A stretch of 64,000 bases of DNA, from assembly GCA_028829895.1 (NCBI GenBank), contig CM054182.1, forward strand, positions 33,630,879 to 33,694,878, given 5' to 3'. Positions 40,340 to 51,645 of the stretch are shown one piece after another (position 1 is the stretch's first letter; each line of letters begins with the position of its first letter). A program made the position numbers and the translations under genes. The notes below the pieces were generated by a model. It was not told the DNA's origin, did no database searches, and saw only the letters and a list, made by a program, of their open reading frames with translations. The DNA is from Sinotaia quadrata (Eukaryota > Mollusca > Gastropoda > Architaenioglossa > Viviparidae).

Positions 40340-41288
40340 TTAATTTCCCAAAGACGTTCGTAGCGTCAGGGTTCTCTATTTCGATTGTTTGAATAACAAA
40401 GAGATGTCAGCAGGCGACGCTCATGACCTCTGCCCTCACTGATCAGTCTAAGACTAGGACATAGTTACGGCTCTCTCCACTGGAGGTTTGAAACAAATAT
40501 GGATGGAAATACTCTCAGTTATTTGTTTCTCTACGTCATTTGTTGCTAAGAACACTGCAGTGTCATAACGACACTATTTATTCAGCACGCAGGCATGCAC
40601 ACAAATACATGTACACACAGACAAAAACTGTTAACTGAGCTTGAAAGTGTTGTTGGCATATCACCTAAGTAAAATTTTAACTCACCAGATTTTCTTGGAA
40701 TCATTTTATTATACTATAACTAAATGAAACATGAAGTCATAATTTATGTGTATGTACATCTGTACAAATGTTTTTTTGTATGCATTTGTGTGCATGTATG
40801 AGTGTGTATTTGTGTTCATATGTATGTAGAATATGTCTGATATATATTTGTGTGTGTGTATGTGCGTGCATGTTGTATGCGTGCTTGTATATGTTGTGTA
40901 TGTGAGCATGTGCTGTATATGTGTGAATAAATGTGTCTGTAAATGTGTGTATGTATATTTGTACGCATGTATTATGTATGTATGTAAATGTGTTTTATAG
41001 ATGTTTGAAAACGCGCATGTAAGGACATATATTTGTATAAATATGTGTGGGATTCGTTACTAGGTAAGTATGAGTATCAGAGTGGGTGTGTCTGTGCATC
41101 AGTGCAATCACAAGATTGCAGCAAACAGCTGGTTTTGTTCCACTTTCCAGAATTAAAAACAACATCGTCATCTCCTGCCCAAGGGCATTTTAGAATTGCG
41201 GCAGCAGCCCCTTGAAAAACATTATTTCATTTGAATACCGTACAAAGGGTTATTGTGATTTTGGTGACTGTGTATGTCTTATATCTAG
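40339..41288. other. Intergenic with TG/TATG-rich stretch
   Basis: From about 40,745 to 41,050 the plus strand is rich in TGTG, TATGTG and ATGTATG motifs without a fixed period. No gene. Confidence 0.5.
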
Positions 41289-41668
41289 TCAAACTGATTT
41301 ATCTTATTTCCATTTGTATGCTTTGCTACTTGTTTATATTTGTATGCTTTGCTACTTCTTTATATTTGTATGCTTTGCTACTTGTTTATATTTGTATGCT
41401 TTGTTATTTATATTTGTATGCTTTGTTATTTATATTTGTATGCTTTGCTACTTATTTATATTTGTATGCTTTGTTATTTATATTTGTATGCTTTGCTACT
41501 TATTTATATTTGTATGCTTTGCTACTTATTTATATTTGTGTGTGTTTTTATACTAAATTCATTTTGTATGTTTTGCTACTTATTTATATTTGTATGCGTT
41601 GCTACTTGTTTATATTTGTGTGTTTTTATACTTATTTCATTTTGTATGTTTTGCTATTTATTTCTATT
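41289..41668. repeat. 22-26 bp minisatellite, about 15 units
   Basis: TTTATATTTGTATGCTTTGC with TACTTA/TACTTG or a 4-bp-shorter variant repeats about 15 times. All three plus frames stay open across it and give L/Y/I/C/F-rich pseudo-membrane sequences (for example YLYALLLIYIC). These are not membrane proteins. Confidence 0.93.
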
Positions 41669-41689
41669 TGTATGGTTTGCTCATGTAAC

Positions 41690-41782
41690 AACTGATTTAT
41701 CTTATTTCCATTGTTGACCTAATCCCAAGTTACAATTAACACAACTGACTTATTTCCATTGTTGACCTAATCCCAAGTTAAA
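41690..41782. repeat. ~43-bp duplication
   Basis: TTATTTCCATTGTTGACCTA followed by ATCCCAAGTTA occurs twice. Confidence 0.75.
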
Positions 41783-42308
41783 AATTTTGTATGTAGAAAG
41801 ACCTGAGTAAATTGATAAGAATGTAAATCTAAGATGCAAGCATTTAGTCAATGTCTGAAATAAACACATACGCGTCCGTCAGTTAAAGTGTAGACTTGAT
41901 TGTATCCAGTCACTTCGAATAATGTTTAAAGCAAAATGGCTATTTGATAATATATAATTTTATAGCTATTTCAGAAATATGTGAAACTCTACAGCACTGA
42001 AAAATGAACTTGAACGAACTCTAATGCTGCTGCTGATAACAGAATATTGCTTAAGTCTAGTAAAAAATTTCTGGCCGAAAATAGGTCTCTGTAGATAAAT
42101 ATAAATGATAAAAGCTTCAATTACTTCAAAGTAGTGTTATATGCTAATGGAGGGCAAGGTAAGTGTATACCAATAATAATAAAAGACAAAGATAAAGAAA
42201 GACGATGACAGACACAGCAACATATGACGAAGATTACTATATCTATATTTTCTTAATTAACTGATTTATATCTCTGAAAGCAATCTCCGTTCAGTACATT
42301 ATCCATTC
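41783..42308. other. Intergenic; nothing assignable
   Basis: AT-rich, no supported gene. Confidence 0.45.
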
Positions 42309-42323
42309 TTACACACAATCGCA

Positions 42324-42360
<37 letters not shown>

Positions 42361-42552
42361 ACTCACTGAAATTGTACTCACCACACACAATCTCTCTCTT
42401 ACTCTCTGAAATTATACTCATCACACACATAATCTCTCTCTTACTCTCTCTGAAATTATACTCATCACACACATAATCTCTCTCTTACTCTCTCTGAAAT
42501 TATACTCATCACACACACAATCTCTCTCTGAAATTATGCTCATCACACACAC
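42309..42552. repeat. (CT)n microsatellite followed by ~44-bp repeat, 4-5 units
   Basis: (CT)n at about 42,323-42,361 leads into copies of CTCTCTGAAATTATACTCAT then CACACACATAATCTCTCTCT. Confidence 0.92.
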
Positions 42553-43132
42553 CGGTTTGGCAACCTAACAAAGACCTATGGGCAGCAAAGTAAACCTCTC
42601 AATGGGTCAGCAGGCACTGGCTGCTACAACTGGCTTGGCCTTAGTTACGGTTTCCATACATTTCTTTCATCGGGAAGAGCAACTAAATACTGAATGGCTA
42701 AAAATTACATTATGCTTTAATTATGTATTGATACATTGTGTTATATTTTCTGTATCTTAGAATCTATCTAAGTATGTCTTCTAATAAATAGCAGTTGTCT
42801 ATAAACTCAAGTACATTAACTCAGCACTGTACATTTACTGGTAGCAATAAATAGCCTAAGATCCTACGTACATCACTATTTATAAACAAAGCAAGCCCAT
42901 CTTGGCCTAGCTAATCAAGGTTTTCTGTAATTTGCAAACACCAGCAATAAGTATGGAGGCAAAGGGAAGAAGACTGTACAGTGGCAACTGGCATTTTTGT
43001 ACAGTTTACGATGCCCGCTTCACAGGGTTAGTGACTGTTGCTAGCTGTGAAAACCATTAAAACCCAAACCAGTGTGATGTTTAGCAACATAGGTAAAGGC
43101 ACTCTCTTGTACTTCCCTACCTCCTCTCTCTC

Positions 43133-43133
<1 letters not shown>
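42553..43133. other. Intergenic; no assignable gene
   Basis: A short frame at 42,578-42,760 lacks recognisable features. Nothing else seen. Confidence 0.4.

Positions 43134-43201
<68 letters not shown>
43134..43201. repeat. (CT)n microsatellite, ~68 bp
   Basis: A CT run with one early interruption. A shorter CT run lies at about 43,286-43,300. The Leu/Ser-only reading frame here is an artefact. Confidence 0.97.
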
Positions 43202-43204
<3 letters not shown>

Positions 43205-45062
43205 TCTGCATTATTTTTCTCTCTTCCGTTTCTCTTTTTCTAACTCTTATCTCCCACACGCTTTCTTCCCTATCCTTTTCTTTTACTCTCTCTCTCTCTG
43301 AATAAGAATCCTTGTTATTTTATTATGCCAGTAATTGTCGCCAGCCAAGGGCAGAAACTCTAGTGTGTACTTATAACTGCTTAGGGAGAAGGCTTCGCAC
43401 TAGCCTTGCTTCAGTTATAGCAAAGTTTCTACATAAGAACTCGTTATTTTCATAACTACTTAGTTCTTAGGGCTGCATGAGTGTGACTTGGGGGGGGGGG
43501 GGCGAGTCATTTTTGTCCATCTATTTTTTTTAATTTTTTTTTTTTTGTCTTTCAGCCTAGTGCTATCAGTCTCGGTGTCTGAACTCGTCTCTAAGCAGCG
43601 AGGTTGCAGAAGTACTAAACGTGGTTTACATTACAATACCAATGTTCATTGTCGCACTATATATCTTTTGTTTCTGAGGCATTTACTAAATAGACATTTT
43701 TTTTTCAATAGAGGCACTTTGCCTTATTATTACTTACTGAAACTATTATTATCAGCAATCTGATCAAGATTATAAGTAAAGCTTTAATTTAATTATCGGT
43801 AATTTTAATTGCTTGATATTATTCGACACTTTAAATCAACAGTTAATATAGCTTGATAAAAGCTTTTGAGTGCTTCCGTAAAGTACAATTATCTAAAGAA
43901 AGACTGAGATGTAAAGGAGATTTTTTTAAATAAACAAATTATTTTTACTTGCTAATTACGCTGCATTTAATGTTTCAAAACGCATAAATCTTCAAATATG
44001 CAAACGCTCCTACAGTTACGTCCCTTGGTGGATGGTAAAATTAGTTATTTTCGTCACAGTGCCGCCTTTGTTCGAGAAAAGTCAGCGCTAGTGTATGTTA
44101 CGTGCGTTCTGCGTTTTCATCACTGATCAGCGTTGGTAACGGTGATTCCGCAAAGAGAACTTACATGCATTTTCTTTAGTACTGAAAAGAGACTCTTTAA
44201 ATTGATTGAATGCAAACGGTTTGATCTTACTGATGATTATGAAACAGGTTTGTCGTAGTGTCCATACATACTCGCTGTATGAGTGTACTATTTTTTAGAT
44301 TTGTTCAGTCCGTGTTTAGACTATGCATGTACTTTCCATTGTTTTTGTTTTCGTTTGTTTGTTCACAATGACATGTAAATAATGATATGAAGGTACTAAG
44401 CGTTTGGGGCGTGGTTGTGAGGAGGACATTTTTGCCAATAATTTTTATATATTGCTTATTCACTTGTGTCTACAAATAGCTGCTTTCCGTTACGTTTTGT
44501 GACTCGCACGTGAGTGACAAATCAGTAATACGTCAGACTAAGTCTATTTTTGTAATAAATATTTCAATAATGAAATAACGACAGTTAAAGGATTAATAAT
44601 AATCATTTCTTTAAAAGAATATATTAACTTGATAACAATCACGTGACGTAATAATCATAAGATGCTCATATGTGTGTATTCCTTAAAGCAGACACTAGCT
44701 TTCGCTAGTCGGTAATCTATTGTTTTTGTTTACTTAATATATTGGCACAACATAGTAATAGTGAATATTTAACAGAAATTTATTATCTTGTGTTTTAAGA
44801 ATGCAGCGTTGTTCTTAATGTTCAAATTAATGTATATTTATTTCTAAACAAAATAAATGCGAAAATTGACTTGTAACAAACACAATTTATTTTTGTTTTA
44901 TTTCTCTGCATGATTACTCTGAAATATAAAAGAGTTTTTCAACTTATCGTGTGACCTTTTATCCGTTCAGAATAATTTAATAAAAATATATGAAACCATT
45001 CAAATAGTTATCAGTTACCAAGTATAATGCCAATGGAACAGTTAACCTTCAAGTTAACCATT
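43202..45062. other. Long AT-rich stretch without a gene
   Basis: It contains a G12-type run at about 43,491-43,502 and T runs at about 43,526-43,547. From 43,770 to 45,060 there is only AT-rich sequence with no repeat, domain or clear splice structure. The sequence around 44,000-44,280 is somewhat less AT-rich but gives no coding signal. Confidence 0.45.
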
Positions 45063-45064
45063 AA

Positions 45065-45152
<88 letters not shown>
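45063..45152. repeat. (AAAG)n microsatellite, ~90 bp
   Basis: A nearly pure AAAG tetranucleotide run, followed by a degraded GGGAGGAAG tail. Confidence 0.98.
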
Positions 45153-45153
<1 letters not shown>

Positions 45154-45274
45154 GGGAGGAAGTAAGAAAGGAAGGGACCTGAATTTATATATTTTTTTAA
45201 AAAAGATTTTAATAATTATTTCAAGTTATGAAGATATAGCATATTCTCTATAACTCTGTAATGCTAATGTTCCT

Positions 45275-45437
45275 TAGTGTCTCTTATGGAAGGAATATAT
45301 ATATAGTGTATCGTATTAATCAAGGAATATATATAGTGTATCGTATTAATCAACGCATTATAATATTGCAATTTAGTGTCTCTTATAGAAGGAATATATA
45401 TTAGAAATGTATCATATTAATCAATACATTATAATAT
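45275..45437. repeat. Diverged tandem repeat (GGAATATATATAGTGTATC core)
   Basis: Three copies of GGAATATATATAGTGTATCG with TATTAATCAA. The first spacing is 32 bp and the next about 73 bp because the outer copies include a TTAGTGTCTCTTAT segment. Confidence 0.75.
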
Positions 45438-45884
45438 TGCAAATTCTACGGACAAATATTCCGAATACAACACTGACATAAAGATAATGCAACAGCATTT
45501 GCACTTTAGTGTCTGCAATAAATATCAACCCACTGTCAAGCGCATGCATAATCTACCTGACGATGAAGACAAAAATTACCATAGTGCATGAATATCAATG
45601 ACATGGGTTCGTATGTCATCACGTAATAATTCTCGTTTAATTAAATTTAGCATTAATATCAGTAATAAGACTTCAATCTTGTTGCATTTGTGTTATTCTC
45701 TTTTCGCGGGTAGAAAAGATCGTTATAGTCTGCTGGCATTCGCAGAGTGTATCTTCATTTGAATTACAATTCTTTGATATTCTTTTAATATTAAATTTCA
45801 AATGTATTTAAAAACTGAACATTCATTTCACTAAAACTAAAGTTATTACAAACACGTTTATATACAGAAATTGTAAAAGAACTT
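45438..45884. other. Intergenic; nothing assignable
   Basis: AT-rich sequence left of the solo LTR; no gene. Confidence 0.4.
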
Positions 45885-47505
45885 TGTGGCAGAGTTAATT
45901 TGCCTATCCCTATTTCTAAATTTAATTGTTATATAAATTGTTAAATGTCAAATTAACCCGACCTTGGGTACTGCTTGTGCTGATATTTTTAAGTGTCAAA
46001 GTTGGAAGTAAACAACTCAGGTAAAGAATGTGCCAGATCTGCTGATGTAATCTAAACCGGTTTTAGGTGGATGAGTAGTTTTTATTATCCAATGTTTAAG
46101 ATTTACAAGAACGAGACCAGCTAATGGGGTGAGATCAAAAGTTTACCTGCTCTAAAGAATTCTATTGTCTAATCACTTTGAATTTGGTGTGACAAGAAGT
46201 CCGGTCATGAAAGGCGGCTATTAGCTTAATGCTGAGTTAACTGAATGATTGAGAGAGAATAAGCTTAGAAATATTTCGTGCATTTTTGCTATTGATATGT
46301 TATAATTGTGTTTTACATAGAGATGTATTATGTGAGTAGACCATTATTTCTACCAAGTGTGAACTATGATGCTTGCATGTAGTATGCCAAACACTTGACA
46401 TTGTTTCTAGTGAGTACATTCATACTACAATATGTTGTAAATAGTATGCTGTATGTGTGTATTGAGCTAACAAATACTGTTGCATGAAACTGTAAGTTGA
46501 GACTTGAATGTAAGAAAGAATGGAATTAGAGATGAATAAAGTTGAAAATTAGCATTTGTTTGCTGATTATGTTTTACAGTGAAAGAAAGAGCTTTTTCTG
46601 GGCTTACTAGATATCCTGGCTTAATGATTTATAAACTTCTACGACCATGGTAGACACGAGTAAGGATCCACTGCATTCTGTTGATGTACTGAGGCAAAGT
46701 ATGCTCACCTACATCTTAGAATTTCTGGATTAAGGAAGATTGGAAATTATTACATTGTTGTAGTGCTTGAGGGGAACTAATACAGCAGAGTGCCAAGATT
46801 AGCATCTCATCAGTGTACTACAATGTGCAAGAGAAATTCTGGAACTGACAATTCTATTGTGACAATGAACTTGTGACTGTTATGAAAGCGTGTGAAAGAC
46901 TTGCGGCAATCGTCTAGACAAAATTAAAAGTTATTTATCGCTTTAATCTCTATTTATATTTATTTATATTATGTTATAAGTACTATCATGGGATTTATAT
47001 TGACACTAATCTGTTGAATTATGTGTTAGAATATAGGACTGTTTAGGTATTGAAATTATTCGAATATGGTTTCGTGGAAATATTGATGTCACGTGACCTT
47101 TTCATTGCATTTGCTATGTGTATATTTGATTGTTGATTTAATAAATTTGTTGTTAAATTTATTGACCTTCTCACATGCATTAATAACCATATGCTGGAGA
47201 AGAATGTCAGTGGACGGGAGCTCCCTAAATATAGATTAAAAGACGGATTTATCTTCTCCTTTCGTAAGACGTTTTCCACCTAAGGAAATATTGTGTGACG
47301 GGTAAATGTTTGTCTTTAATGTGGTGGAAAAGACAAAACGGCGCACACATATCCGCCAAGAGAGAGAGAGAGAGACGAGTGGTCGTCTTTTGGAGAATTA
47401 TTAATAACATAAATTAAGATTTGTCATCAGTTGTAATTAGTTATGGATGTTTAAATAATTATAATATTCAATCATAACCATTATCTAGGTGGCGTTAGCA
47501 TCACA
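45885..47505 (+). mobile_element. Probable solo LTR (1.62 kb) of the decayed 13-kb element family
   Basis: Homologous at both ends to 13,088-13,671. It begins TGTGG, ends TCACA, and has no coding region on either side. Flanking 5-mers are AACTT (45,880-45,884) and ATCTT (47,506-47,510), a 4/5 match that fits an old target duplication. The length is close to the 1.55-kb LTR of the intact element, although sequences are not visibly alike. The central 1.04 kb (about 46,115-47,190) is absent from the 13-kb copy. An AATAAA lies near 46,534 and in the 3' half near 47,138. A solo LTR arises by LTR-LTR recombination that removes the body. Confidence 0.6.
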
Positions 47506-47854
47506 ATCTTATACTGAAACATCATAAAGCCTAGCGTCGGGTCAAAGGTCATATTTTAAATGTTTTGAAGTATAGCCATGGACTTGAGAAGTGGGCAAAT
47601 TAAGAAATTTTTAAAGGACAATATTGATAAGTAAGTAATTAGTAATTTTTTTGCTCTCTTCTTAATTGTATGAATGAATTAAAGGCTTGGAGTGAACAAG
47701 CCAGAATATATAGGAAATAGTCCCTACTTTAAGAGTGTACGAGATTACATGAATTATTACTGTATGAAATTCTTTGACGTGTAATACATTCTTAATTATC
47801 TACCTTTCTTACATTTGCATTAGAAAAATGAGTGTCATTGCGTTGTTTGTATTT
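47506..47854. other. Intergenic; nothing assignable
   Basis: AT-rich, no gene. Confidence 0.4.
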
Positions 47855-48092
47855 TTGTTATGTTTTGTAAAGGGCTGTGACATTGTTTTGATTGTATTTT
47901 TGTTGTGTTTCTTGTGTTTTGTAAAGGACTGTGACATTGTTATGATTGTATTTTTGTTGTGTTTTGTAAAGGACTGTGACATTGTTATGATTGTATTTTT
48001 GTTGTGTTTCTTGTGTTTTGTAAAGGGCTGTGACATTGTTTTGATTGTATTTTTGTTGTGTTTCTTGTGTTTTGTAAAGGGCTGTGACACAA
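47855..48092. repeat. 45/54-bp minisatellite, 5 units in two length forms
   Basis: TTTTGTAAAGGGCTGTGACA then TTGTTTTGATTGTATTTTTG. A TTTCTTGTG insert (9 bp) is present in some units and absent in others. All frames remain open through it on both strands (for example DIVMIVFLLCF). These are repeat artefacts. Confidence 0.93.
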
Positions 48093-48799
48093 ATAGAAAG
48101 ATATCCCAAAGCACGGTGTAGGATTAGCTCCCCAATATTTTAATCTTGTTTTAAGACTAAGAGGTGATTACACTCACAACAATACATACAAAGGCCACGT
48201 ACATTTGTTTGATACAAACACCAACACAAATGTACAACACAGACGTAATTTTAACACAAAAGAACTAGCACACACTCACTCATATACACACACTACTACT
48301 ACTACTATACTCAATCAGCAGCATAAACGCGCATACACACACATACACACGCATCAGTGTGCTCAAGCACTAATATAAACTCTCACGTACACACATATCA
48401 GCAAGCACCAGCTTGCACATAAATGTACATCAGGACATGCAGGCCTCAACACTTATGCACACACCCACATACACACAAATAGGACACACAAGCAAGCATT
48501 CACGCACAAACACATTCTCTCTTACATACAGGTATAAATACTGAAAACACACACGGACTTAAACAGGAAGGAATTCTTACTTTGGTCGTTCATTCTCTCT
48601 AGGCTATATAGGATTACAACATTAAAGCTTTGTCCTTCATGAATAAATATAAGTTGTAAATGGAAATGTGGGCGTTGCATACGTTTAATTAAGGGTTGGT
48701 AGTATATGATTTCAGTATGCTTTAGTCAGACACCAGTCAGACCTTTGTGAATTAATCTTGGCAATTCTGCAATGCTAGGCCAATTGAAGGTAAAGCATA
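48093..48799. other. CA-rich intergenic stretch
   Basis: From about 48,170 to 48,560 the plus strand is rich in ACACA motifs with scattered interruptions and a short (ACT)n at about 48,292-48,306. No gene. Confidence 0.55.
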
Positions 48800-49082
48800 G
48801 CGTCAAGTATGGGTCAAATGTCGGACAACAATCAATCAAATATAAGTCAAATATAAATTAGCGGTCAAATATCAGTCAAATATAAATTAGCGGTCAAATA
48901 TCAGTCAAATATAAATTAGCGGTCAAATATCAGTCAAATATAAATTAGCGGTCAAATATCAGTCAAATATAAATTGGCGGTCAAATATCAGTCAAATATA
49001 AATTAGCGGTCAAATATCAGTCAAATATAAATTGGCGGTCAAATATCAGTCAAATATAAATTGGCGGTCAAATATCAGTTAG
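48800..49082. repeat. 29-bp minisatellite, about 10 units
   Basis: GTCAAATATCAGTCAAATAT then AAATTAGCG (or AAATTGGCG) repeats nearly perfectly. The two variants are partly clustered. The copies abut directly with no unique spacers, which rules out a CRISPR-like layout. Confidence 0.96.
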
Positions 49083-49862
49083 ATATCGAAGTCTTTCAAT
49101 TAAAGGGAGTGTCATACACTAGAAAAGTGTGTTTTCATATAGAGCACACATAAACACATATGATATCTGACAATTTCAAGTAGGCAATAAGACAAAAGGT
49201 GTAACTTAAAATTGTAAACATTTAACAGACGTCTCGTGAAGATTTCCTTCCCTACACAACACCCACCCACCCTCCTTGAAATGTGTTGCATGCTTTTTTA
49301 AAATAAGTGGTGCTCCAACGGTCGGCAAGACTAAGGGATAGATAGATAATTTATCTCGCATTCAGCCATAATATTGTTTTTTTGTACATGGTAATAAAAC
49401 AAGATTTCATCTCGGAAACCAATTACTCCCCTTGTATACAAAAGTAGAATGAATAAAAATCAAGAACCACTGTTTTAAAAATTACTGATTAAATTAATTA
49501 AAGCTAGAGAGAATATTAATTAGATAAGAATCACTCAATATACTGAAATACATTAGTGATAAACGAATGTAAAAGAAATGTTTGAATTATTCAAGAAATG
49601 AATTACTGGTGATATAAGTTAGTTGTACAATTAATGCCTGAGCAAATAAAAAAATAACTCTTTGATATTTGGTCAAGTACTAAATCATTCAAGGAATGAA
49701 TCACAAATGAAGTAAAATAATGATTGAACGAGCGTGTAAGTCAATGATTTAAAATATTTATATCGCCAAGTGACACTCGATAAGCAATATATGTATAGTT
49801 TTCACTTTCATTGACACTGGCATAGAGTCACAGAACCGGCATGACAGACTTAAATGACTGGA

Positions 49863-49865
<3 letters not shown>
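49083..49865. other. Intergenic; nothing assignable
   Basis: AT-rich, no gene. Confidence 0.45.

Positions 49866-49955
<90 letters not shown>
49866..49955. repeat. (GA)n microsatellite, 90 bp, uninterrupted
   Basis: A pure GA run of 45 units. Confidence 0.98.
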
Positions 49956-49958
<3 letters not shown>

Positions 49959-50041
49959 AGCATCCCAGAAATAATCAATGAAAACGTACAGTTATCTAGA
50001 AACATCTGAAGGTGTCTATACATTGTCGTGTCGCTAGTTTC

Positions 50042-50045
<4 letters not shown>

Positions 50046-50135
<90 letters not shown>
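50046..50135. repeat. (GA)n microsatellite, 90 bp, uninterrupted
   Basis: A second pure GA run of 45 units, exactly 90 bp after the end of the first. The 90-bp spacer and outer flanks are not alike, so this is not a simple block duplication. Confidence 0.98.
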
Positions 50136-50138
<3 letters not shown>

Positions 50139-50264
50139 GGTAAACGTCTCTCACCTTTGACTGTGGAACAGAACCAGACAGCCGCGGGACAATGTCACCA
50201 CCTTACGGAGTCTGCACAATTAAGCAAGCAAAGTCAGCAAAGATTTCAATCTGTAATAGAATAG

Positions 50265-50360
50265 TGGTGATGGTGGTATTTGAACGATGATGATGACGAC
50301 GATTATGATGATGGTGGTGGTGATGATGATGATGATGATGATAATGATGATGATATTCAT
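50265..50360. repeat. (GAT)n/(GGT)n imperfect trinucleotide repeat
   Basis: GATGATGATGAC and GGTGGTGGTGAT motifs, with scattered GATGAT continuing to about 50,455. Confidence 0.85.
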
Positions 50361-50639
50361 GATGACGGTGGTGAAAAATGGTAATGAGATGATTTCGGAG
50401 TTGATGAGGAAAGTAGTGATTATTAATATGATGATGACAACTCTTGATGATGACTTTGTATAAATGTTAAATTTCTGGCTTAGTCTTCAGGAGTGCGTGG
50501 TAAATTAAGAAAATATATACAGAAATATTTGTATCATATACATGAACAATTATTTTGTAAAATATCTGAATATACATTGACAAACTTTATTACGATAAGA
50601 AATAAAAGCCCAATCTAATCTCATAACGCAATACAAACT

Positions 50640-50965
50640 ATAGACCGGTACAGACAAGCTGGATATACAGATACCAGACAAACTGGACATACAGATACAG
50701 ACACACTGGACATACAGATACAGACACACTGGACATACAGATACAGACACACTAGACATACAGATACAGACACACTGGACATACAGATACAGACACACTG
50801 GACATACAGATACAGACACACTGGACATACAGATACAGACACACTGGACATACAGATACAGACACACTGGACATACAGATACAGACACACTGGACATACA
50901 GATACAGACACACTGGATATAAAGATACAGACAAGCCGGAATTACAGATACAGACAAGCCGGACA
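50640..50965. repeat. 23-bp minisatellite, about 13 units
   Basis: CTGGACATACAGATACAGAC then ACA repeats about 13 times, nearly perfect in the middle and diverged at both ends. Overlapping minus-strand frames read as CLYLYVQCVCICMSSVSVSV; 23 is not a multiple of three, so three units fill one 23-residue cycle. Not coding. Confidence 0.95.
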
Positions 50966-51474
50966 TACTTATACAAACAGGTATAAGCAATGAAATTGAA
51001 TAAAGGAATGCTTACCAAAACAAACCAGACATAAACAGGATTTTGTTGGATAAATTGAGTAAAACACGGCAATAGGATGCGTTTACTATTCATGAGACAA
51101 TTTACACAAAATAGCACTTTAGAACCCCTAAGGATAGGAATTATAGTTGGGTCCCAGTCGCCGATTGAGGATGTAAAGCTGATCCCTCTTCAGTAACACT
51201 CAGATATAGTTTAGATTTAATTCTTTCTTTTAGTTAGATGAAAATAATGACCAGTCTATAGAGTTTTCTTGTATCGACCACGGACAAAAGCATCGCATTT
51301 GAAACCGGCCTGGTCTAGTCTGAGGTAAGCACAGTGGACTTCAATTTGATTGGTTCGAAGTGTTTTTTGCTCGGGCATTGATTGCGCTATGTATATTTCG
51401 TACTTTGTTTCAATGAGTAATTGTTAATTAAACTCTATTTATTGAACATTTTATTTAAAGATCCAAAGTGTTTT
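50966..51474. other. Intergenic; nothing assignable
   Basis: AT-rich, no gene. Confidence 0.4.
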
Positions 51475-51645
51475 GTTTTTCCTCAGAACGTTGATTTAAT
51501 TATGCCTTGTCTTAGTATTAATCCTCAGAATGTTGATTATGCCTTGTCTTAGTATTAATCCTCAGAGCGTTGATTATGCCTTGTCTTAATATTAATCCTC
51601 AGAACGTTGATTATGCCTTGCATTAATATTAATCCTCAGATCTTG
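51475..51645. repeat. ~37-bp tandem repeat, 4 units
   Basis: CCTCAGAACGTTGATTATGC then CTTGTCTTAGTATTAAT, with small differences between copies. Confidence 0.88.

Noticed and set aside
41231..41717. Multi-pass membrane protein (Leu/Tyr/Ile/Cys-rich frames)
   Set aside because: All three plus frames are open over the same 22-26 bp repeat; composition is due to the repeat.
48800..49082. CRISPR-like array of 29-bp repeats
   Set aside because: Repeats abut without unique spacers and the genome is eukaryotic; it is a minisatellite.
50028..50264. Frames of pure Arg/Glu or Leu/Ser over (GA)n and (CT)n
   Set aside because: Microsatellite artefacts.
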